A stretch of 64,000 nucleotides of DNA from Sinonovacula constricta (Eukaryota; Mollusca; Bivalvia; Cardiida; Solecurtidae): contig CM017572.1 in the NCBI GenBank assembly GCA_007844125.1, forward strand, positions 38,999,397-39,063,396. Reading direction: 5' to 3'. The translations under genes and the position numbers were made by a program. Under the pieces are notes generated by a model, which saw only the letters and a program-made list of their open reading frames with translations, did not search any database and was not told the DNA's origin. Within the stretch, counting starts at the first letter, position 1. Each line of letters opens with the position of its first letter. Positions 1-12,010 of the stretch are shown here, in pieces.

Positions 1-3000
1 TGTCTGGGTGTGGTATATCTCAGATGTTAATATCATAGCTGTGTCTGGGTGTGGTATATCTCAGAGGTTAATATCATAGCTGTGTTTGGTTGTGGTATCC
101 TCTAAGATGTTAATCTCATGGCTGTGTCTGGGTGTGGTATCTTCTAAGTTGTTAATATCATAGCTGTGTCTGGGTGTGGTATATCTCAGATGTTAATATC
201 ATACCTGTGTCTAGGTGTAGTATCCTCTTGGTTTTTATTAGATAGCTGTGTCTGGGTGTGGTATATCTCAGATGTTAATATAATAGCTGTGTCTGGGTGT
301 GGTATATCTCAGATGTTAATATAATAGCTGTGTCTGGTTGTGGTATATCTCAGATGTTAATATCATAGCAGTGTCTGGGTGTGGTATATCTCAGATGTTA
401 ATATCATAGCAGTGTCTGGGTGTGGTATATCTCAGATGTTAATATCATAGCAGTGTCTGGGTGTGGTATATATCAGATGTTAGTATCAAACCTGTGTCTG
501 TGTGTGGTATATCTCAGATGTTAATATCATAGCAGTGTCTGGGTGTGGTATATCTCAGATGTTAATATCATAGCTGTGTCTGGATGTGGTATATCTCAGA
601 TGTTAATATCATAGCAGTGTCTGGGTGTGGTATATCTCAGATGTTAATATCATAGCTGTGTCTGGATGTGGTATATCTCAGATGTTAATATCATAGCAGT
701 GTCTGGGTGTGGTATATCTCAGATGTTAATATCATAGCTGTGTCTGGGTGTGATATCCTCTCAGATGTTAATATCATAGCTGTGTCTGGGTGTGGTATAT
801 CTCAGATGTTAATATCATAGCTGTGTCTGGGTGTGGTATATCTCGGATGTTAATATCATAGCTGTGTCTGGGTGTGGTATATCTCAGATGTTAATATCAT
901 AGCTGTGTCTGGGTGTGGTATATCTCAGATGTTAATATCATAGCAGTGTCTGGGTGTGGTATATCTCAGATGTTAATATCATAGCTGTGTCTGGGTGTGG
1001 TATATCTCAGATGTTAATATCATAGCTGTGTCTGGGTGTGGTATATCTCAGATGTTAATATCATAGCTGTGTCTGGGTGTGGTATATCTCAGATGTTAAT
1101 ATCATAGCTGTGTCTGGGTGTGATATCCTCTCAGATGTTAATATCATAGCTGTGTCTGGGTGTGGTATATCTCAGATGTTAATATCATAGCAGTGTCTGG
1201 GTGTGGTATATCTCAGATGTTAATATCATAGCTGTGTCTGGGTGTGATATCCTCTCAGATGTTAATATCATAGCTGTGTCTGGTTGTGGTATCCTCTCAG
1301 ATGTTAATATCATAGCAGTGTCTGGGTGTGGTATATCTCAGTTGTTAATAACATAGCAGTGTCTGGGTGTGGTATATCTCAGATGTTAATATCATAGCAG
1401 TGTCTGGGTGTGGTATATCTCAGTTGTTAATATCATAGCAGTGTCTGGGTGTGGTATATCTCAGTTGTTAATATCATAGCAGTGTCTGGGTGTGGTATAT
1501 CTCAGTTGTTAATATCATAGCAGTGTCTGGGTGTGGTATATCTCAGATGTTAATATCATAGCAGTGTCTGGGTGTGGTATATCTCAGATGTTAATATCAT
1601 AGCTGTGTCTGGTTGTGGTATATCTCAGATGTTAATATCATAGCTGTGTCTGGGTGTGGTATATCTCAGATGTTAATATCATAGCAGTGTCTGGGTGTGG
1701 TATATCTCAGATGTTAATATCATAGCTGTGTCTGGGTGTGGTATATCTCAGATGTTAATATCATAGCAGTGTCTGGTTGTGGTATCCTCTCAGATGTTAA
1801 TATCATAGCTGTGTCTGGGTGTGGTATATCTCAGATGTTAATATCATAGCAGTGTCTGGGTGTGGTATATCTCAGTTGTTAATAACATAGCAGTGTCTGG
1901 GTGTGGTATATCTCAGATGTTAATATCATAGCCGTGTCTGGGTGTGGTATATCTCAGATGTTAATATCATAGCAGTGTCTGCAATGGGTGTGGTATATCT
2001 CAGATGTTAATATCATAGCAGTGTCTGGTTGTGGTATATCTCAGATGTTAATATCATAGCTGTGTCTGGTTGTGGTATCCTCCCAGATGTTAATATCATA
2101 GCTGTGTCTGGGTGTGGTATATCTCAGATGTTAATATCATAGCAGTGTCTGGGTGTGGTATATCTCAGTTGTTAATAACATAGCCGTGTCTGGGTGTGGT
2201 ATATCTCAGATGTTAATATCATAGCTGTGTCTGGGTGTGGTATATCTCAGATGTTAATATCATAGCAGTGTCTGGGTGTGGTATATCTCAGTTGTTAATA
2301 ACATAGCAGTGTCTGGGTGTGGTATATCTCAGATGTGAATATCATAGCTGTGTCTGGGTGTGGTATATCTCAGATGTTAATATCATAGCAGTGTCTGGTT
2401 GTGGTATATCTCAGATGTTAATATCATAGCTGTGTCTGGGTGTGGTATATCTCAGATGTTAATATCATAGCTGTGTCTGGGTGTGGTATATCTCAGATGT
2501 TAATATCATAGCAGTGTCTGGGTGTGGTATATCTCAGTTGTTAATAACATAGCAGTGTCTGGGTGTGGTATATCTCAGATGTTAATATCATAGCCGTGTC
2601 TGGGTGTGGTATATCTCAGATGTTAATATCATAGCAGTGTCTGGTTGTGGTATATCTCAGATGTTAATATCATAGCTGTGTCTGGGTGTGGTATATCTCA
2701 GATGTTAATATCATAGCAGTGTCTGGGTGTGGTATATCTCAGTTGTTAATAACATAGCAGTGTCTGGGTGTGGTATATCTCAGATGTTAATATCATAGCC
2801 GTGTCTGGGTGTGGTATATCTCAGATGTTAATATCATAGCAGTGTCTGGGTGTGGTATATCTCAGATGTTAATAACATAGCAGTGTCTGGGTGTGGTATA
2901 TCTCAGATGTTAATATCATAGCCGTGTCTGGGTGTGGTATATCTCAGATGTTAATATCATAGCTGTGTCTGGGTGTGGTATATCTCAGATGTTAATATCA

Positions 3001-3328
3001 TAGCTGTGTCTGGGTGTGGTATATCTCAGATGTTAATATCATAGCAGTGTCTGGGTGTGGTATATCTCAGTTGTTAATAACATAGCAGTGTCTGGGTGTG
3101 GTATATCTCAGATGTTAATATCATAGCCGTGTCTGGGTGTGGTATATCTCAGATGTTAATATCATAGCAGTGTCTGGGTGTGGTATATCTCAGATGTTAA
3201 TATCATAGCCGTGTCTGGGTGTGGTATATCTCAGATGTTAATGTCATAGCTGTGTCTGGGTGTGGTATATCTCAGATGTTAATATCATAGCTGTGTCTGG
3301 TTGTGGTATCCTCTCAGATGTTAATATC
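1..3328. repeat. 41-bp minisatellite array, about 81 copies
   Basis: Head-to-tail repetition of a 41-bp unit beginning tgtctgggtgtggtatatct and continuing cagatgttaatatcatagctg. The array starts before the window and ends near 3328, where sequence becomes unique. Units vary at a few fixed positions: t, a or c after 'catagc'; 'atatctcag' versus 'atcctctcag'; 'gatgttaatatc' versus 'gttgttaataac'. The 'gttgttaataac' variant recurs near 1341, 1875, 2168, 2291, 2537, 2742 and 3070. Spacings are near multiples of 41 bp, with one small insertion near 1981. No open frame of note is present. Confidence 0.97.
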
Positions 3329-3745
3329 ATGTTATTAGTGCAGGTACAACGATGTCTGCTTCAAGTGAACATCATCTCGAGATTACTGCAGTGTTTTTCT
3401 AGGTGTACTATTAAATCCATCAGTTTGGTTATATAAAAACTAGAACTATTTTTTTAAATGTCATGTAGTTAAGTGTAGTCAAATTGAGACAACATTGTTG
3501 AATTCCTATCAAGCTATTTGCATGGATTGCCATCAGTTTTCAGTGTGCATGTCCCTTTATTGCCTTCAAAAAGCCATGAACTGGTCATTGCTGAGGCGTT
3601 TCAATTGTCTTTAGTTAACTAAAGTGTCCCGCCTAAACTTGGCATCTGGAAGTACTAAATGCTTAAAACATAAGTAGCAATGTGTATGTTTACAACATTG
3701 GTATAAGTGTGCATTTGTTGTTTTGTTAGTGTAACGGTGGGTGTT

Positions 3746-3823
3746 CTTAAAAGGAAGACAACAGAGTTGTTATGTATTTAGTATATCTGGCGCCTTTTCG
3801 CGCACAACGACGGAAATGAACAG
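3746..3823 (+). repeat. dispersed direct repeat, copy A
   Basis: About 78 bp from 'cttaaaaggaagac' through 'tatttggcgcc'-like sequence to 'ggaaatgaacag'. It is nearly identical to 4692-4770 in the same orientation. Both contain the distinctive core ggcgccttttcgcgcacaac. The nature of the element is unknown. Confidence 0.85.
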
Positions 3824-4691
3824 TCATTCAACAAAGTATTAACAAAGTAAACAGTTTAACAACAGAGACAATTCCTTACACGACCTAAAACTATTCCTAA
3901 AACCAAAGATACAATGTTGTTTTTATTCTTGTGAATGAACTTGATGATTTATTTAAGATCATACGCATTTATTCTATTAAGCAATTGTAGAAATAGTATT
4001 AGAAGGTAGCATTAAAATGATAGTAAAAAGCAACATTAAATTCACACTATTTGAATTTTGCTTTACGTATTATCTTACTTCTGGTGCACACCCTCAGCAT
4101 GAATATCCCTTTAAGGATGAACATCAGTCTATCACACTCCATTGTCAAATAGTTGTTTAGAACACATTGTGAAACTTAACACAGTTTTTCGCATTTAAAT
4201 ATAGCAACTGCACTTAAACATTTACAAGCTGGTGATTCCTCACAAATCAATTAATACATTTTGTTTTAGTAAGCGTCAGCATTGTGCATGTTTGTCGCTA
4301 AACCTGGTCAAACAAGTAACATGATACAAAAAAATACGAAAGAAAGAACAACAACGTTGATGCATGGAAACACAATTTAAAGTAAGCTGGAGCAAAACAA
4401 ACAATACAATTACACGTTAATTCAGTCTACTCCACAATGCATTCAATTGACGACCTTGACAAACAGTGTTGGTCATGCATCCAAAGCAGCTTTTGGCTTT
4501 AGCAATACACAATCAACACAATTTGTCTCGTGTCTGCAACCAAGCGTTTCATCTAGGTACGAAAACCCATTACAATTCGTGTTTACACCCGTAATTTGCG
4601 TAATGATCACATTAAACAACCATGGCAACAAGAAAGTACGTACAACCATTACAAATTCGACATAATCGTACATACAATATGGTTAAAACTC

Positions 4692-4770
4692 ACTAAAAAG
4701 GAAGACACCAGTGTTGTTATGTATTTGGTATATTTGGCGCCTTTTCGCGCACAACGACGGAAGTGAACAG
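4692..4770 (+). repeat. dispersed direct repeat, copy B
   Basis: Second copy of the repeat at 3746-3823, about 0.95 kb downstream and with a handful of substitutions. Similarity fades on both sides, so the two could be short remnants of one interspersed family or the ends of a ~1-kb insertion. Confidence 0.85.
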
Positions 4771-7505
4771 TTATAACCATTCCAAACGCCCAGTCTAGAG
4801 AAAATTCCCGCCTTAACATTCGTCCTGTGGTAAGTAAGAACACAGCACTTTCGTTCCTAGCTAAATAAAGACGATTGATCAAATGATGTAATTTATTTGA
4901 AAATTAGTCCCCCCTTTTATCTCTTACCAATATTATCAATATAATCCTCCCGCTACATTAGCTAAAGACATTTCTAGGATTCACTATGATATGTGGGCTG
5001 TGCTTGCTTCAGCATCACTAAGGAAGTCAAAAGTGGTGTTAGGCAGTTTTGATTTATAAAAAATATATTACAAGCTTATGTTGATTGATGGTCACTTTTT
5101 AATTTTATATTTTTTATTAACTTACATAAGAGAGGTTGCAGACTGAACTATTGTAGTTATGAACACATAATTAACCTATAAATATGTCTTAGCTTTCTGA
5201 ATTACATGTACTTCAATCTAATTTTGCCATGGTACAAACATATAGTCTTGTATTGGGCTTAACATTGAAAAGTGCAACCTTAAAGTTGGTATTCGACAGT
5301 TTGGACCAAAACAAACAAAACTGACATATGTCTGGGGTCTTCCTCCACCAAAAAGCTATAATGATCATAAATGGTCGCTGCAATGTATTTTAAAAACAAT
5401 ATACAAAAGTGGCTATTCAAGGTATGCTGTTGTTTTTCCATCCATAAATCTGTTGAATGTTTGCATTTTTGTTATACTTCAAGTCACATTTTTAATGTAA
5501 ATGGCTCACTATGTTTTTTAAATTTCTGTAATTACAATTAAATTTTATAGTTTAAATGTTGTCTTCATAACTGGCTGCATCAAACCGTCTGGGAATTAGG
5601 ACGATGGTTTTAATCTAACTGTTAATATATCTCAAAATTGAGTGATATTGTCTCTTCTTTACAAAATAAAACCAGGTTTTCTTTGCATTGTTTGCTTTCT
5701 CTTTTAAAAAAATGATGAATTCTACAGACATGAATACATTTGAGATATGTACTTATGATTGATAATTTAACTTACTGCACTTGTTTCTTGTTCAAATCTT
5801 ACTTGTAATGTTGCGTAGTAGTAATAATGCTCAAATGATACATTACTACATGTACATTACTGATGTGAACATTCTTTCTCTGTCACTAGGGTGATTTACA
5901 ACAGAAAAACCGTTTTGGAACCAGACTAACTTCTACATGCTTCAGTACTGTTTTTGTTATTGTTAACAAGATAATATAAATTCATTGATCTGGTTTCTGA
6001 AATGAAGTCTAGTAATCAACTGGATATGAAGTATTAACCATTAGCTTGCTACATTTGTTCATAAGCCAGACTAATTCTGAGTCAGCTAATAGTAAGATGC
6101 TGAGAGAAAAGTTTATGAGAGCGATCTTTTGTTCTTCTGTTTGTCATTACTAGCAAATCAGTTTTGTCATTGGAAGTAAAGAAAAATACCGATATTCCAC
6201 GGAAGACATGATAATTGAGTATGTCTTTTTACAACTGGCTATATCTAGAACAGGTTTTGGGTCATTGAAAAATCACGTAATGACTTCTGTAATATATTTA
6301 TATAAATACAATCCGTAGATTATAAATGTGTTGGTATTTCAAAAATGAATTATAATTCAATGCCTGTTTTTGGTACTTTGCGGAACATTTACAATGTAAA
6401 AGCAAATTTATTTTTTTGCATAATCAACGCATAATTCTTGCCATTCTTTCCGAAGTATTCAGTTAAACTACTTAAGCGTTTACTTGTTATTCGTATGATG
6501 ACTTCATTTAGATAAATCAAGTCAGATGTTTAAAATTTTTGAAAACTTTGTGTTTCATACCATTGCAACGCCAAAGAAGACAAATATAAAGATTAAAAAC
6601 TTCGCAATTTTTATCTAATAAGATTCTGTTTCTGCAACAAACATTTTATTGGAGAAAAAATTAACAAATATCTTTGATTCGTTCTTCAAGAAGATTGGTT
6701 CTACTAGATGCAAATATGACATACAAACGACCGCAAAGCGAAACCCTTTAAGCAAGGTAATGATTTTTTGCTTCAAAAGAGCGTATACCGTTTTTACCTT
6801 TGTCCTGTTTCCAAACTTAAATGTTTGCTGTAGTACTCGTATGACTTGCAACTGAGCCTCGATGCATTTCTAAACACTTTTATTATGTATCACGACCGAC
6901 AAATAGTATACATAGATGTTTCAATATTAACTTTGTTATTGACACGTGTGCGCTCGTTAATTATCCGGATTTATGTCCGAGCCTGAGAAGAGACTTGCCT
7001 GTTTTGGTCAGTCTGATGTGTCTTATACACATTTGTTTGTTATGTTGTACGGTATTAAGTATGACTGTAATGAATGTTCATGCTATACACAAAGTACTTA
7101 TTATATGTGTAAATAAGCAATAAAGTAAAATATGTATGAAGGGCAAACATTTTGCTACATTTATTTTTCAGATAAGTATGAATAAACTGTGTAAACTGTG
7201 TTGAGAAAGAAAACACAATGAGCTAACGCAACTAGATGAAAATGGGGATTTTGAAGGTCCTATAAAGCATGTAGTCAAAAATACAGAAATTACCTTAATT
7301 AAACTATTTACAAAAACATTTACCATAATTACAAACACATTCCTTATCGGTTAAATGGGGCGAGTTCTGTTGCACGGGAACTCGGTAAACGATTAGTTAA
7401 AGTCTGATTAAATAGAGATTTTTGCTTCAGTGCATACTGACAAAGGGTATTATGAATGAATGTATATACAATGCGCAACTGTATTTCACGTCTACGTAGG
7501 AAGTG

Positions 7506-7550
7506 CCCCCCTCCACCCCCCCCCCCCCCCCACACACACACATACAGGTA
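7506..7550. repeat. poly-C followed by CA microsatellite
   Basis: An interrupted C run (ccccctccac then about 15 C) passing directly into a (CA) repeat. Low-complexity sequence. The glycine-rich minus-strand reading frame across it is an artefact. Confidence 0.9.
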
Positions 7551-8677
7551 ACTTATTAACACGTGTTTTAAATGACCAATCAGGAGATGACAGCTGTACA
7601 TTATCCGAAGAAAAAAGACCAAACAATTAAATTGTAAACATTGTCATATGGAGCATTGTTGGATTTAACAAGGTAAGGTGAAATTTAAATGTAATAGAAT
7701 GTCTTAAGTTTTTCAATATCGAAGGCTTATTAACAAGAGAATAATATCCAATTTAGAAAAAAAATGCATTTTGAAACAGTGGAGGTGTTGCAGTTTTCAT
7801 AAATAAAACACTTAATAATGAAAGAAAACATTGTAATACGATTTTTTTCAATGAATTTCATAATCATGTTTCATTGTACATTAAAAGTTGCAAAGAATAA
7901 AGCATGAACGATCTACTTTTTACATAACATTTCTATTATAAGAAGAGTTGCAACGTTGATATGCCGAATGAAATTAAATATGTAGATAGACATTAAAGAT
8001 TTATTAATCTGAAGTATCCAGAAACTATTGTTCATAGCCGGTGATTTGAATTACTGGCAACAATTGCTTTAGACTCTATACGTGTATGGTCCTGCAATTA
8101 CATGATTTAACCATAAAATCATGTATCATACACACAAAAACTCTTCTTAAAGGCACCCATTAGTTCAAAATCACCTAAATATAAGCAGATCAAACCTATT
8201 ACATACGAAAATAAAGCTCTCCATTTGAAGATGTTCAAAATTTGAGCATAGTAGAACGTAAATTAGACCCCGATTGCCATCGATATATATCCCAATATTT
8301 GTTTGTGGTGGAAGTCTTCCGACATTGTACGAATCATAATCACGTATGATCGACGAGCTCGTGAAAATCCCGATATTCTCGCCACATGATCATTCATAAC
8401 GCATGCGCAGTTTATCGCTAGCGCAATGGCGAATGTATAAACATGGCCATTGACGATTTCGAAATTACGAAATCTCAAAGCAATCTCACTCCGCGAGATT
8501 TGAGGTCAGGGGTCCGTTTATGTGTTCAAGTGTAAACATAGAACAGCTGACTTTCTTTCGTTTTTTCTTCACACACAAAAAGAGGGACAAAATGAATACA
8601 AATGATACACCAAATCATCAGAACTTGTATTTATATGTTTTAAATGAATTTTACTCGCTTAGATAATTTATTTTGCT

Positions 8678-8770
8678 ATGGGACAGAACGATTTATGTTG
8701 TGCTGAAGGTTGTAACCAAGCGAGATCTCGAGGTGCCACATGCAATTTTTACAAAATTCCTAACAATTAA
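8678..8770 (+). pseudogene. THAP-like zinc-finger remnant
   Basis: An ATG frame of 30 codons begins MGQNDLCCAEGC and contains a C-C-x3-C, NQARSRGATCNFYKIP pattern. This resembles the start of a THAP domain (C2CH DNA-binding finger), where paired cysteines are followed by a short loop and a 'F..P' segment. A TAA interrupts right after the proline. The same frame continues KLRPACLTNW, which also fits the next THAP helix, up to a TAG near 8821. The rest of the domain (the distal Cys-His pair) was not found. I read it as a decayed fragment, either of a cellular THAP gene or of a P-element-like transposase. A short genuine exon cannot be excluded. Confidence 0.4.
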
Positions 8771-9423
8771 AAGCTCAGACCTGCGTGTCTGACTAATTGG
8801 AGAAATGGATACGTTGTCATTTAGCATATAGTTCCAAGCAAAATTGAAATGATCTTCCAAATTATGTCATTTTGAAGAAATAAAGTGAATTGTTTACATG
8901 AAACTCTCTAATAAAGATTCTGTTTGTGGTTGAAGAAGAAAAAATGTTTATATTTATATATTCCTTGAGTAATCTGATATCATTTGTGTTTGACTAAAAA
9001 ACTCCAGGGATACATACTAGTGAACATTGGAGCTAGAGTCTGTCTGCATGCAAAATTATGGAACACAAATAATGTTTATGTTTAATCACAAACATGTATT
9101 CTGTTTTGCAGTCTGCTACACTGGAAGATTCCAAACAGCTCGACCTAATCTCCACTTGTTAGCTTAGATAAAGGTCATACTGTAATTTCTGATAGTTAAA
9201 ATGTTGTACTGCTTAGAAATGCGGAACAGTTTGACTGTCTCACAACACAATAACAAAGTTAAAATAATTGCAAATTTTATTAGTGCCAATATTTTTTCTC
9301 TTGCATACTTCATGATCAATCTCCATAGAAAATAAAAGTTCAGTTATCACAATATATTAGGAAGGCTAAGGATCTGGTAATTTTGCTGAGATAAAATAAA
9401 CAAAATTATTGTTTCCTGCCAGC
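8771..9423. other. unannotated AT-rich spacer
   Basis: Nothing recognisable apart from the continuation of the THAP-like frame to about 8820. Confidence 0.5.
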
Positions 9424-9714
9424 ACAAATTTTGTTATTGTTTTGTTTTTTGGGTTTTAAGGCATACCGACTTTTAATAGATCATACGGCGCCGATTACAT
9501 TAAAGTTTAACGACATGAGAATACAATCAGGTTAAAACTAAAATACGTGAGTAGAAATAAAAATCTATCAGGTTAAAAATGTGAATAACAAACGAAAAAC
9601 AAGTTAATATATTAAACAGTAAAATGTATAACGTTAGCATAATAAGCAGTTTAAAAATTTATAACTTACTAAGAATACCAATCTCGGTTTGGAAGCAAAC
9701 AATTTCGTTATTGT
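9424..9714 (-). mobile_element. 5'-truncated LINE copy (3' tail only)
   Basis: The segment ~9441-9700 aligns by eye with 38645-38910, the 3' end of the larger minus-strand LINE. Shared blocks include 'catacggcgccga', 'aggttaaaactaaa', 'taaaaatctat' and 'cagtttaaaaat'. On the minus strand it ends in an A-rich AAC-type tail. It is flanked by similar 16-17-bp sequences, acaaattttgttattgt (9424-9440) and acaatttcgttattgt (9699-9714), which look like an aged target-site duplication. This is what abortive target-primed reverse transcription leaves. Confidence 0.75.
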
Positions 9715-9875
9715 ATTTTGTTTATAAATAATTAAGATTCAATATATATTTATTTACTGGAGTAGCAATTACATATATAAATCAAAATCAAAATCTTCGA
9801 AATTAACTGATTCCACAACTTGTAATCTATTTCGACTGCATTTTGCACGGATGAATTTCAAAGCATCAACTTTAT

Positions 9876-10100
9876 TCAAATCTTTAATCCATCATTCACT
9901 GTATTTGTTATGTCCATTAATGTCTGTAAAAATCGATCACTCTGAATACTTTGTGTTGTAGGGATTCCAAGTTGTTTGGCTAGCCATGTTACTTTATGAT
10001 TCCTCTTTCCTTTATTTGACAGACCAATATGTCTTAGTACAGTATTCAGGTCTCCATTTGTCATCTGCATGGTTTCCCTGTACGACAGTGGAAGTAATTT
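9876..10100 (-). CDS. probable terminal exon, unrecognised protein
   Basis: On the minus strand a good acceptor (atttatacag) at 10101-10110 opens a 75-codon frame ending in TGA at 9876-9878. The overlapping AATAAA just after the stop could serve as a polyadenylation signal. The peptide begins KLLPLSYRETMQMTNGDLNT and continues basic and hydrophilic. The stretch around 'LRHIGLSNKGKRNHKVTWLAKQLG' positions (residues ~18-41) loosely recalls a SAP-type helix pair (L..vL...GL..kGk), but I would not name it. A minus-strand donor (cactt|gtaagt) near 10823 could belong to an upstream exon, but the phase does not join directly. The start is not determined. Confidence 0.35.
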   Translation of the reverse strand, partial: KLLPLSYRETMQMTNGDLNTVLRHIGLSNKGKRNHKVTWLAKQLGIPTTQSIQSDRFLQTLMDITNTVNDGLKI

Positions 10101-11520
10101 CTGTATAAATATAAAATGAAAATATATCAGTAAATGTAAAAAACAACTGTTAAACTGTCACTGTATGCCAACATTTTATTTCTGGTTGGGGTGACCAAAA
10201 ATTTAATTACTAATAATAACCCTTTACCCCATATGTATGGGTTTTGTCGCCTGTGTAATCAGTGTAAAACCAGATTAGCCAGAACATCCATTTGCTTTTG
10301 ATCCATTAGGTTATTTTTGTACAAGATGCAACATGCCAGCATATCTGGATCTACACTGGTCGCATAATGCAATAAAAACATGTATATATATATGGAGTAA
10401 AGGGGAAGTTTGGATAATTTGAAATATAAATGGCTGCAAAGATCTACAAATTTCTTCAAATCAGTGAAAGAATTTAAAAAATTTGAGCCTCTACTGTTGT
10501 CTTTTTTCTACCGGATTGGACTACAAGTGGTAAGTTTACTGCTTGGTGTAGTTAACTTGATTATTTTCTTTAAGGATCGTTTGCTTTGACGTCATTGTCA
10601 GCTTTGTATTACAGCTAACTTTCATTAGATGACAACACTTGTTTTCTAAATCAATGTCTCGCTATTGCGAGAGTAAGAAATAAGTATTAAGTTTATAACA
10701 TGCGTTTAATTCAAACAGTGTAATCGTCGTCAGGTCAATCATTTCATTTTAGATTGCACCCGAATCGTGCGCAATTTACAAGCGAGTTCTTCTTTTTAAA
10801 TGGGTACAACACAACTACTTACAAGTGAATTCTCTGCACCATCAGATCTCTTCCAGTTTCTTAGGCATAACCCTTCTATATTAAGTGTAAGTTGTCGAAA
10901 AATTACGGGAAATGTTGTGTTTACATGTAGATTCAGCTGTCGTATATGACTATGAGTATGCGCGCGCAACCCCCCTGACCTACTTATTCGCGGACCTCGG
11001 TCTGGAATTTCGAAAAGGTCAATGCTGAACCAAAAAGCTTGTTTGACTGAATTGAAGAGATAGTGTCGATAGAAAAATGTGCTAGGATGAAAAATAAGAC
11101 AGGAAAATTCAACAGAACTTCGATCAGTCGTAGGACGAAAGTAGGATAAGGATTTTAATGCAGCTGGCTCAGCTAGACGCTATCAGCAGACAACCAGTAG
11201 GTCAATATTCTACTTTCGCTTTCTCAGTTTCTGAAAACTTGTTAAAACTCTTTATATATGCATACGATCTTTTCCTAATGGTACGTGTTTGTTTGTTGTT
11301 GGACCATTATAAAACGTGTATTCATTGCATGCCGATGATTGCTCACATCTGTGACGTAAACCGTTCATAAAATATAAAAGATCGTGTAAGCAAAATTGAA
11401 ATGCTAATTATTAATGTTGTTTGAACTTCAAGTTACCTTATTACTGCCACTTTATAATAGTTGTTCACAATTAGCAGGTCCCACGGTTATCAAACCAAAA
11501 GAAACAGGGATGGATCGGTA

Positions 11521-11549
11521 GGGGGGGGGGGCGGTCACCCCCCCCCCCC
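11521..11549. repeat. G11 / C12 inverted homopolymer pair
   Basis: Eleven G, a six-base spacer (cggtca), then twelve C. The tract can form a strong hairpin or a G-quadruplex/i-motif pair. It is also a likely site of sequencing length error. Confidence 0.95.
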
Positions 11550-11929
11550 TCCACTAACCAGGTAAAAGAGTGAAAACACATGCATGCAAGCTCAAGTAAT
11601 GCGTGATATTAAACAGTGGTATATTGTAGAACCTGGGATGTGATTCAGGGTGAACATCTTTTTGCTAGAAGAGAAGTGTAGCGGTTTCACTGTAGGGGCG
11701 GATCCAGAAAAATTTGGTGGGTGGGGTTTTAATCAAGATCAATTCAACTTAAGCGCAGTAAATACTAGATGTGTATACACTGTAAGGTACCCTATCTTCG
11801 ACCTAAGCAGTCTACAGAAAAATTTACTTTAAAAGCTTAATATTTTTAAGCTTACATGTATGTGCTTTCACAATTTTACTCTTTTACCCGGTTGGTGGGA
11901 CACCCCCATCCCCCGCATCCCTTGTTCAC

Positions 11930-12010
11930 CGAACCTCTTGAGCTCTGTTGGTATTGTGATCCGCTAGAGTTGGGCAGGTCTATAGTTCGAATCTTGAGGA
12001 GGTTTACTTT
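11930..12010 (+). mobile_element. tRNA-derived SINE fragment
   Basis: An A-box-like 'agctctgttggta' is followed about 40 bp later by a B-box-like tagttcgaatctt. This spacing is typical of a degenerate tRNA head. No intact cloverleaf was found, and the tail of the SINE is not defined. Confidence 0.45.

Larger units (their letters stand above)
3329..8677. other. gene-poor AT-rich DNA
   Basis: No exon with supporting splice signals was recognised on either strand. It contains the ~78-bp dispersed direct repeat listed separately and a C/CA-rich tract near 7506-7550. Short open frames here lack motifs and splice context and are treated as chance. Confidence 0.6.

Noticed and set aside
1..3328. 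CRISPR array
   Set aside because: The units are contiguous 41-bp near-identical repeats without unique spacers, in eukaryotic DNA.
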